15,366 bases of DNA, from NCBI GenBank assembly GCA_039793985.1, contig JBAMMC010000037.1:1-15366 (forward strand), written 5' to 3'. Made by a program: the position numbers and the translations under genes. Under the pieces are notes generated by a model. It was not told the origin of the DNA. It did not search any database and saw nothing but the letters and a program-made list of their open reading frames with translations. Shown in pieces: positions 6,516-12,142 of this stretch (its first letter is position 1; each line of letters starts with the position of its first letter). This stretch comes from ARK-14 sp002899805. Its GTDB lineage: Archaea > Thermoproteota > Thermoprotei_A > Sulfolobales > Fervidicoccaceae.

Positions 6516-7218
6516 AAAGGTATTCGATTGTAAGATACTGGAGAGGGACAGCAGGTTTTCCGTTCTCGTGGAGGTTGATGGGAAGAAGGGAAGGGCTTGG
6601 CTGAGCAACAGCGGGAGACTGCAGGATCTCATTTTTCCTGGTGCGAAAGGTCTCTGCATCGAGGGAAGAGAGAAGAGAACATCTTTCAGACTCCTCGCCT
6701 CTTGGGGGAAGAGCGCGAGAGGCCCCATTGTGGTTGATACGAGGCTGCACGAATTATCGTTCGAGGTGGCGATGAGCAGAAAAGTCCTTCCGAAGCTCCG
6801 GGAATGCAGTTTGGAGGGCAAAGGTTTCAGGATGGGAAACAGTATCCTCGACTATTCGCTCAAATGTCAAGGAAGGAAAGGAGTAGCCGAGCTCAAGAGT
6901 GCCGCTATCGATAGAGAAGGAGTTGCTTCCTATCCAGATGCTCCCAGCGATCGCGGTAAGAGGCACTTGGAGATCCTGAGCGATTTGGTTCGGAAGGGTC
7001 TCAGAGGTTTTCTGATATTCGTCGCTCCATTCGAGTGGGCTAGAGCCTTTGAGCCAGCTTGGGAAGTCGATAGGGAGCTTGGCAAACTATTGGTGAAGGC
7101 ATTCAATGATGGAGTAGAGATAACTGCGTTCAGTATAGGTTTGAGTTATATGCGCGATGGAGTCACTGCCAAAATATTTCTAGCTTCCCCATCGCTTCCA
7201 ATCATCCTCAGTAGGTAG
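6502..7218 (+). CDS. sfsA: SfsA family protein (sugar fermentation stimulation protein A, nuclease-fold)
   Basis: A 238-residue protein, normal SfsA length. The N-terminal OB-like part contains VEVDGKKGRAWLSNSGRLQDL, equivalent to the family's HLPNPGRL motif. The C-terminal half contains NSILDY (D117), VAELKSA (E130 and K132, a D...ExK pattern of PD-(D/E)xK nucleases) and SYPDAPSDRGKRHL (143-156), the strongest family signature. SfsA was named for effects on maltose metabolism in E. coli; its fold suggests a nucleic acid-binding or nuclease role, but the biological function is unsettled. The start is TTG at 6502, inside the translin reading frame; no ATG or GTG lies nearby in frame. Two putative nucleases overlapping in an operon behind adenosylhomocysteinase is notable. 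Confidence 0.88.
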   Translation: MLNIEKVFDCKILERDSRFSVLVEVDGKKGRAWLSNSGRLQDLIFPGAKGLCIEGREKRTSFRLLASWGKSARGPIVVDTRLHELSFEVAMSRKVLPKLRECSLEGKGFRMGNSILDYSLKCQGRKGVAELKSAAIDREGVASYPDAPSDRGKRHLEILSDLVRKGLRGFLIFVAPFEWARAFEPAWEVDRELGKLLVKAFNDGVEITAFSIGLSYMRDGVTAKIFLASPSLPIILSR

Positions 7219-7225
7219 GAAAAAC

Positions 7226-7233
7226 AAATATAA
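7226..7233 (+). promoter_or_regulatory. TATA box of the tRNA gene
   Basis: AAATATAA, centred about 30 bp before the first tRNA base at 7260. This would give a transcript starting a few bases ahead of the mature 5' end, so the tRNA probably has its own promoter despite lying behind sfsA. Confidence 0.5.
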
Positions 7234-7259
7234 GGAGTTTTTCAAAAATAATCTCTCGC

Positions 7260-7334
7260 GGGCCCGTAGCTCAGCCCGGTCAGAGCGCCCGGCTCATAAC
7301 CGGGTGGTCGAGGGTTCAAATCCCTCCGGGCCCA
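7260..7334 (+). tRNA. tRNA with CAT anticodon (elongator Met or Ile2); CCA encoded at 7335-7337
   Basis: A complete cloverleaf. The acceptor stem GGGCCCG (7260-7266) pairs with CGGGCCC (7327-7333), with discriminator A7334. The D-stem is GCTC/GAGC. The anticodon stem CCCGG (7288-7292) pairs with CCGGG (7300-7304) around the loop CTCATAA, anticodon CAT at 7295-7297. The T-stem GAGGG/CCCTC encloses TTCAAAT. There is no intron and CCA is encoded. The initiator tRNA is unlikely, since the anticodon stem lacks the GGG/CCC run and the first pair is G-C rather than A-U. The acceptor stem resembles archaeal tRNA-Ile, so a CAU-to-agmatidine tRNA-Ile2 is a real alternative to elongator tRNA-Met. Confidence 0.93.
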
Positions 7335-7366
7335 CCACTTCTTGAAGAATCAGAATTTCCACAAGG

Positions 7367-7390
7367 GAGTATATACTCTGGGATATAAAT
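7367..7390 (+). promoter_or_regulatory. Perfect palindrome next to the TATA box of the flavin-reductase-like gene
   Basis: GAGTATATACTC (7367-7378) is a perfect 12-bp palindrome ending 3 bp before GATATAAAT (7382-7390), the likely TATA box, which would start transcription near 7412. A dyad abutting the BRE/TATA region is a classic operator position for archaeal repressors. A second, 11-nt dyad (TTCTTGAAGAA, 7339-7349) lies further upstream, just after the tRNA CCA. Confidence 0.4.
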
Positions 7391-7423
7391 TCGAACAGTT
7401 AGAGCAACAAAGGGTGTTCTCTC

Positions 7424-8272
7424 TTGATTTGGAAGAACGTTGACATCAGAGATGTGGAAAGGCTCCTCTATCCCGTCAAACCAACTGTAGTTACAGCAGG
7501 TGCGGAAGGGCGGGTCGGAGGAATGCTTGCGGCGTGGTGGACTCAGCTGTCCTTCTCCCCCTTCCTCGTGGGAGTAGCAGTGGCTCCCGAAAGATTCACT
7601 TATAGGTTACTTTCAGAATCCAATTCATTTGGACTCAATTTCTTAGATTTCAAATATGTCGATAAGATGCCTTACTTGGGGGACGTGAGTGAGAGGTTTA
7701 TGCATGGGAAGCTGGAAAAAGCAGGATTCAGCATTGTGCGAGGAGAGAAGCTCGGTGTCCCCCTTATAGGAGAAGCATCTGCAGCCCTTGAACTAGAAAA
7801 ATTCAGAGTAATTGAGATGGGGGATCACGACTTCTTCGTTGGGAAAGTGGTAGCAGCTTATGCTGTAGATGACTTCAGAGATGGAATGTGGAAGCTCGAG
7901 GGATATTCGCCCCTCTTCTATCTTGGTAGAACTAGGAGACCGGCAAAGGTTCAGAGGTTCTATCTGGGTTTGAAGACTCCTCAAATAAGAGCCCTCGAAC
8001 TGGCAGGGGGAGAGCTGAAGAAGTACTTCGAGGAGAGGATATCCTTCAGGTCTGAAATTGAGGCTGCACTGAAAGATGAGGGCACCATCGAAGAAAAAAT
8101 CAAAACTCTAGAGGAGATAGTGAGGAAAAAAGGTCTCGATTTCAGGGATCTAGAGCTCTTGGTAGAGGACGCTATAAGAGGAGAGGCATTGGAAAAGGAG
8201 AAGGCAGAACAGCTCTTGAATGCTCTCAAGGGCTTGGATCGAAGAGATTATGCGAAGAATGAAAGCGCATGA
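7424..8272 (+). CDS. Flavin-reductase-like FMN-binding protein with a helical C-terminal extension
   Basis: A 282-residue protein. Residues 1-175 form the flavin reductase-like split-barrel domain: PTVVTAGAEGRVGGMLAAWW, the FSPFLVGVAVAPERFTYRLL segment, SFGLNFLD, and a GYSPLFYLGRTRR end typical of the family. Such proteins bind FMN and act as NAD(P)H:flavin reductases or redox carriers. Residues about 180-282 are an extra, highly charged helical region (EEKIKTLEEIVRKKGLDFRDLELLVEDAIRGEALEKEKAEQL) that I do not recognise. Ordinary family members end near residue 180. The start is TTG at 7424, preceded by GGGTG 7 nt upstream and a TATA box at 7382-7390. The 3' end overlaps the convergent glycosyltransferase gene by 25 nt. 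Confidence 0.82.
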   Translation: MIWKNVDIRDVERLLYPVKPTVVTAGAEGRVGGMLAAWWTQLSFSPFLVGVAVAPERFTYRLLSESNSFGLNFLDFKYVDKMPYLGDVSERFMHGKLEKAGFSIVRGEKLGVPLIGEASAALELEKFRVIEMGDHDFFVGKVVAAYAVDDFRDGMWKLEGYSPLFYLGRTRRPAKVQRFYLGLKTPQIRALELAGGELKKYFEERISFRSEIEAALKDEGTIEEKIKTLEEIVRKKGLDFRDLELLVEDAIRGEALEKEKAEQLLNALKGLDRRDYAKNESA

Positions 8273-9288
8273 GCAATGACTACGAAGATCGAGGTGATGA
8301 AGCCAGTAAAGCAGTATATCCTGAGATGCTTTTTCAGCAGAACTGAGGCTCCATAGAAAGCGGGCAGTGCTCTGATAATGAGCCTAGGTATCGATATAGC
8401 AGGAACTCCCGTTATGAAGAGGATCTGGAAAATTATCAGGAGGGAAAAGACCATCTCCATCCTCATCTTCTTCTTTGCGAGGGGGAAGAGGGAGACCAGG
8501 AAGAAGACTTCAAAGATGATGTTCCTGATGAGCCAATAAGCGGGAGGGAGCCTGATGGAGCCCAAGCTCCATGGTTGCGAGGTAAACCATCCGTGCAGTA
8601 TCCATATAGCCTGACCCCAGGGCGTCGCTATATCGCTTCCCCAATATTTACCTTCTACGTAGAAATAGTAGAGCGGATCTCCCGTCTCTACATAGAAGAA
8701 TGCGAATATAGCTATACCTACTGCTATTGGTATGAGTATGAGCTTCTTCCTCCTGAGAAGCAGGAATGAGGGGAGAGCGATTGCGGTTGAGTATGATGTG
8801 AGGATGGCGAGAGAAAACGATATCATGGAAGCAATAGTATTCTTTCCTTTCTGGGAGAAGAGCAGGGAGAGTGCTATGAAAGTTAAGCTCAGCGCCTCGC
8901 TGTATGGAAATAGAGTGTAGGCGAGAAACGTTGGAAAGAAGGCGAGGATACAGGCAGCTTCAGTCCCATAGAGTCTGGCAACGAGGATGATCGCTAAATA
9001 GCTGAATGCGTTAGAGATTATTGCGGCAGAGAGCCAAGGTATGCCTATGAAATGGTTGAAGAGCCTTATGAGCAGAGGAAAGAGCGGAGAAAAGGCATAT
9101 TCGTCGGGGGAGGAGTATCCTCTGGTTGCGATGTCTATATAGTGCTTAGCATCCCACATCGTCATTGCTTCCTGGATAGAAAAGTTCGAGAACATCACCG
9201 AGATGAGGAGCAGAGCCAGCTTAGAGGCGGTAAATAGAACGAGCAACCTCCTCAGGCTCAATCCTTTCCAAGAGCTTTCGGAAGCCAT
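8248..9288 (-). CDS. PIG-V-like GT-C membrane glycosyltransferase
   Basis: A 346-residue polytopic membrane protein with roughly nine or ten hydrophobic segments, starting at residue 14. After the first segment it carries TMWDAKHYIDIATRGY (43-58) and AFSPLFPLLIRLF (65-77), matching the catalytic-loop pattern of PIG-V-type mannosyltransferases, where the Asp of WDxxHY is expected to be catalytic. GT-C enzymes use lipid-linked sugar donors at the outer membrane face. Acceptor and sugar are unknown; lipid, glycan or protein targets are possible. The ATG at 9288 follows AAGGAGG at 11 nt, which lies in an inverted repeat. It is 46 bp downstream of the radical SAM gene on the same strand, a likely operon. 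Confidence 0.78.
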   Translation of the reverse strand: MASESSWKGLSLRRLLVLFTASKLALLLISVMFSNFSIQEAMTMWDAKHYIDIATRGYSSPDEYAFSPLFPLLIRLFNHFIGIPWLSAAIISNAFSYLAIILVARLYGTEAACILAFFPTFLAYTLFPYSEALSLTFIALSLLFSQKGKNTIASMISFSLAILTSYSTAIALPSFLLLRRKKLILIPIAVGIAIFAFFYVETGDPLYYFYVEGKYWGSDIATPWGQAIWILHGWFTSQPWSLGSIRLPPAYWLIRNIIFEVFFLVSLFPLAKKKMRMEMVFSLLIIFQILFITGVPAISIPRLIIRALPAFYGASVLLKKHLRIYCFTGFITSIFVVIAHALSFFA

Positions 9289-9299
9289 GTCTTCTTTTT

Positions 9300-9320
9300 C
9301 CTCCTTCTAGTCTAAGGAGG
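9300..9320 (-). promoter_or_regulatory. Inverted repeat containing the Shine-Dalgarno sequence of the GT-C gene
   Basis: On the minus strand CCTCCTT (9320-9314) and AAGGAGG (9306-9300) form a perfect 7-bp stem with a 7-nt loop. The 3' arm is the only good ribosome-binding site for the ATG at 9288. The stem begins 14 nt after the upstream radical SAM stop codon. No T-tract follows on the minus strand, so it does not look like a terminator. Sequestration of the site, relieved by heat, a ligand or a terminating ribosome, is inferred. Confidence 0.4.
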
Positions 9321-9334
9321 TTTAACGCATTTCC

Positions 9335-10993
9335 TCATAAAACTATTTGTTCAGCCTTCTTCTCTCGAGGAGGATTCTGCATATGTAAGGCTGATTTCAA
9401 AATCTCACTGAGCTCCTCTTTATCCTCCTCGTTTATGCCTCTCCTCAATTTAAATGCTATGGAAAGAGCTGAGAAGGGAAGCCTGAGGAGACCCATCAAA
9501 TAGTAGGGGACCCTCCTCGCGAGATATTTTGTTCCTCTATTCAGCAACCTCTCCTTCTCTGTTTTTGGAGGAGAAAAGAGCTTTCCTCTGAGGAGGCTCT
9601 TCAATCCCTTCTTCATGAAGAAGCTGTACTGGGCCCACCTCTGGAACAGGAAGAGCCTCCAAGGAGGAATATTTGTTCTCATGACTGGGTGAAGGACATC
9701 GTAGAGATCCCAATCTAATGTAAGTATATCCCCCCTAGAGGCAGCCTTCATGAAAGCGTCTGTGCCCGGGAGGGGCGTGTATATGGAAAACTGGGCGGAG
9801 TCAAGACCAAAATCTATCAGGCTAGTAGCAAAATTCACAGTTTTCTTCATCGCTTCAGCATCTTCATATGGGGCACCCAGCATGAATCCTCCATGCACTA
9901 TTATACCGTTGCTCGAGAGCAGCTGAACAGCTTTGGCCGAAGCCTCAGGAACGAGATTCTTCCTCATATTTCTGAGCGTTTCGGGATCTCCAGATTCTAT
10001 ACCGAGGAAAGCTATCCTAACTCCCGCTTCATGAAGGAGTGGAGGTAACCATTCGTTCTTGGCAACGAAGTCGGCCCTCAGCTGGATTATATATCGCAGA
10101 GAATTGAGCTCTTCTCTTATCATTTTCTGTATCATCGCAACTCTCTCGAGGACTATGTTCTTCACAGGAATGATGAAATTATCGTCCACGAAGAAGACCC
10201 ACCTATAGCCGAGATCCTTCACTTTCCTGAGCTCTTCAATGACTCTCTCGCTGCTCTTCAGTCTCCATCTGGCTCCCCACATCTTTGTCACCGAACAGTA
10301 CTCGCAATTATAGGGACAGCCCCTCGAAGTTTCTAAGGATGCAACGCTCTCTTCCGGACCGAAGATCCCCATTCTGTAGCTGCTCCTATCGTATATCTCA
10401 AAGGCGGGAATGGGAAGATCATCGAGCCTCTCGACCATCTGAGCCATCCCATTGCTGATCACCATTCCTTCCTTTGAATATGCAAGACCTTTCACGCTCT
10501 TCCAATCATCCCCTCTCTTCAACCTCCTGAGGAACTCTCTGAAGGAAAGCTCCCCCTCCCCAAGGAACACTGCATCGAACCCCCTCTTGAGCAACCAAGG
10601 AAAGGCGAAAGTGGCATGGTGACCACCTGCAATGAGCATCCCCACAGACTTTCTCAATTTAGAAGCAAGATCAGTGCTGGGTTTCGCTGAACTAGAAGCG
10701 TTGACTATGAAAGCAGCTACATCCGGGCCATACTCAGCTATTGACTCTAATATGGACTCGGCATCCTTTTTTCTGGAAGATGCATCGAAGAATCTAGCCT
10801 CAAAACCTTCCTGCATCGCCACAGCAGCGAGGCTGGCTGCTGCGAGAGGTGGAAACCTGACTCCAAAAGACTCCTCATATACTCCTCCTGTTCCCTTAGC
10901 AGAAACTAGGGCAACTTTCGTCTCTGCTCGCTCTCCTTCTATATAATTTAGTATTACAAGAGATATATAGTTTACAACTGAAAGCCAAGCCAA
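9335..10993 (-). CDS. B12-binding-domain radical SAM enzyme
   Basis: Up to 552 residues from a TTG at 10993. Residues 26-190 form a cobalamin-binding Rossmann-type domain with IAGGHHATFAF (121-131) and GFDAVFLGEGELSF. The radical SAM barrel follows with ETSRGCPYNCEYC, giving the 4Fe-4S ligands C226, C230 and C233, then FFVDDNF, LGIESGDPETL and GGFMLGAPYED. Residues about 494-518 are hydrophobic and probably membrane-associated. This architecture covers class B methylases and the archaeal lipid enzymes GrsA/GrsB, Tes and calditol synthase; the substrate here is unknown. The family N-terminus would be at residue 25-26 (KVALV), where AAGGAGAG lies 9 nt before an ACG codon at 10921, so the true start is doubtful. 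It probably forms an operon with the GT-C gene. Confidence 0.85.
   Translation of the reverse strand: MAWLSVVNYISLVILNYIEGERAETKVALVSAKGTGGVYEESFGVRFPPLAAASLAAVAMQEGFEARFFDASSRKKDAESILESIAEYGPDVAAFIVNASSSAKPSTDLASKLRKSVGMLIAGGHHATFAFPWLLKRGFDAVFLGEGELSFREFLRRLKRGDDWKSVKGLAYSKEGMVISNGMAQMVERLDDLPIPAFEIYDRSSYRMGIFGPEESVASLETSRGCPYNCEYCSVTKMWGARWRLKSSERVIEELRKVKDLGYRWVFFVDDNFIIPVKNIVLERVAMIQKMIREELNSLRYIIQLRADFVAKNEWLPPLLHEAGVRIAFLGIESGDPETLRNMRKNLVPEASAKAVQLLSSNGIIVHGGFMLGAPYEDAEAMKKTVNFATSLIDFGLDSAQFSIYTPLPGTDAFMKAASRGDILTLDWDLYDVLHPVMRTNIPPWRLFLFQRWAQYSFFMKKGLKSLLRGKLFSPPKTEKERLLNRGTKYLARRVPYYLMGLLRLPFSALSIAFKLRRGINEEDKEELSEILKSALHMQNPPREKKAEQIVL
10931..10970 (-). promoter_or_regulatory. TATA elements and ribosome-binding site inside the annotated 5' end of the radical SAM gene
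   Basis: On the minus strand CTATATATCT (10970-10961) would start transcription near 10939. AAGGAGAG (10938-10931) follows, 9 nt before an in-frame ACG at 10921. A second TATA-like stretch (TAAATTATAT, about 10950-10941) overlaps. These signals lie downstream of the only conventional in-frame start (TTG 10993), suggesting that translation begins further in. Confidence 0.4.
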
Positions 10994-11062
10994 TCATAGT
11001 TGTTTTATGATTCACTGCCATTGATAGAACTTAACATCCAAAAATACAACATGTAAACATTT

Positions 11063-11135
11063 CCATTGAACCCAAAGGTGGTTTCAGCCTAAGGTGACGA
11101 ATATAAGCTGGAATGGATGGGGGAACCATTGAACC
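11063..11135. repeat. Two copies of a 10-bp direct repeat in the MscS-radical SAM gap
   Basis: CCATTGAACC occurs at 11063-11072 and exactly again at 11126-11135, 63 bp apart. A related CCATTGATAGAAC begins at 11018. GAACC recurs at 11123, 11131 and 11145 around a CCTC/GAGG mini-dyad (11134-11145). The 189-bp gap (10994-11182) lies between two minus-strand genes and holds no recognisable gene. The repeats may be regulatory or chance. Confidence 0.35.
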
Positions 11136-11182
11136 TCTCTAGAGGAACCTTAGCCATTTGGAGCAAGAACGATTGAAAATTC

Positions 11183-12142
11183 TCATTCGTTGTTGGGAGG
11201 TAAGTCAACCTTCAGCTCCTCGCATATGCCTTTTCGCATGAGAGATCTGTGGGCCTTGATCAACTTCATCAGAAGCAAAGACCTGAACTTCATGAGCTTC
11301 TCGTGTGGAGGAACTGTAGCTGTGAGTACGACTATGTAGTACAGTTTGTCGCTCTGCTCCTCCAAGTATAGCTCTACTCCTTTATCAGAGGAAAACTCTC
11401 TTTCTAGCTCCTTCAGAGATAGCTCGGGGTCACATGACAATGGTAGCTCATACCTTATCCTAACTTTCTTCTCTTCAGAGACCTCTTCCCTGACTATGCT
11501 CGAAGTGAGCAGCAGGTTGTTGGGGATCTTCACGAGCTCTCCATGAGTCGAGAGGACCTTCGTGAACATCAGACCCACCTCCACAACCGTCCCTGTGATG
11601 CTGGGAACGTACTCATTTATGCTGAAGAGCTTGTATGCTGGAAAGGAAACCGTACTTATCGGAAGGGAGGTCCCGCTTATCTTCACAGAGTAACCAGGCT
11701 TGAGGTGTCCTGTGCCCAGCAATATGAGGCCCGCGAAGAAGTTTGCCATGACAGGTTGAAGTCCGAAGCCGACGATAAGCCCGGAGAATGTAGCTCCCGC
11801 CAAGGAGAGCATTCCGGTTACCTCGAAGAAAGAGAGTGCCACAATCGCTACAGCTATGTAGCCTAGGATCATTACAACGTTTTTTACCAGCAGCGCGCTT
11901 GGCCCTAAATCTTTCAATCTCGATGTTATTATGGAAGAGAGCGAACTGACGACGAAATATCCAATCGCTAGAGAGGCGATCGCTCCGATATATTTGAAGT
12001 ACTCTACATATTTGAGCCTGATCTCCTCGGGAAGTATCGGTGCCGTCTTGAGCAGGGAAAGCAGAGTGGCAAATGCTGCTACCACTAGGATAAGCAGTAG
12101 GAACCTTCCCCAGATCCCTGGCTTCTCCTTCTTGCTACCCAT
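11183..12142 (-). CDS. MscS-family mechanosensitive channel
   Basis: A 319-residue membrane protein. Hydrophobic segments lie at about 12-32, 50-72 and 86-106. They are followed by the MscS pore-lining helix and its continuation at 112-145 (GATFSGLIVGFGLQPVMANFFAGLIL), with the small-residue packing typical of the family, and then the beta domain (TGTVVEVGLMFTKV, KIPNNLLLTSSIV). The C-terminal alpha/beta domain is present. Such channels open under membrane tension and release solutes in osmotic downshock. The ATG directly abuts the TGA of the upstream oxidoreductase gene (TGAATG), so the two are almost certainly co-transcribed and translationally coupled. Confidence 0.88.
   Translation of the reverse strand: MGSKKEKPGIWGRFLLLILVVAAFATLLSLLKTAPILPEEIRLKYVEYFKYIGAIASLAIGYFVVSSLSSIITSRLKDLGPSALLVKNVVMILGYIAVAIVALSFFEVTGMLSLAGATFSGLIVGFGLQPVMANFFAGLILLGTGHLKPGYSVKISGTSLPISTVSFPAYKLFSINEYVPSITGTVVEVGLMFTKVLSTHGELVKIPNNLLLTSSIVREEVSEEKKVRIRYELPLSCDPELSLKELEREFSSDKGVELYLEEQSDKLYYIVVLTATVPPHEKLMKFRSLLLMKLIKAHRSLMRKGICEELKVDLPPNNE

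Noticed and set aside
7260..7334. Initiator tRNA-Met
   Set aside because: The anticodon stem lacks three consecutive G-C pairs of the initiator type, and the first acceptor pair is G-C.
11018..11149. tRNA remnant or attachment site suggested by GGTTCAATGG on the minus strand
   Set aside because: The T-loop-like word has no matching T-stem or acceptor arm, and no integrase or mobile gene is nearby.
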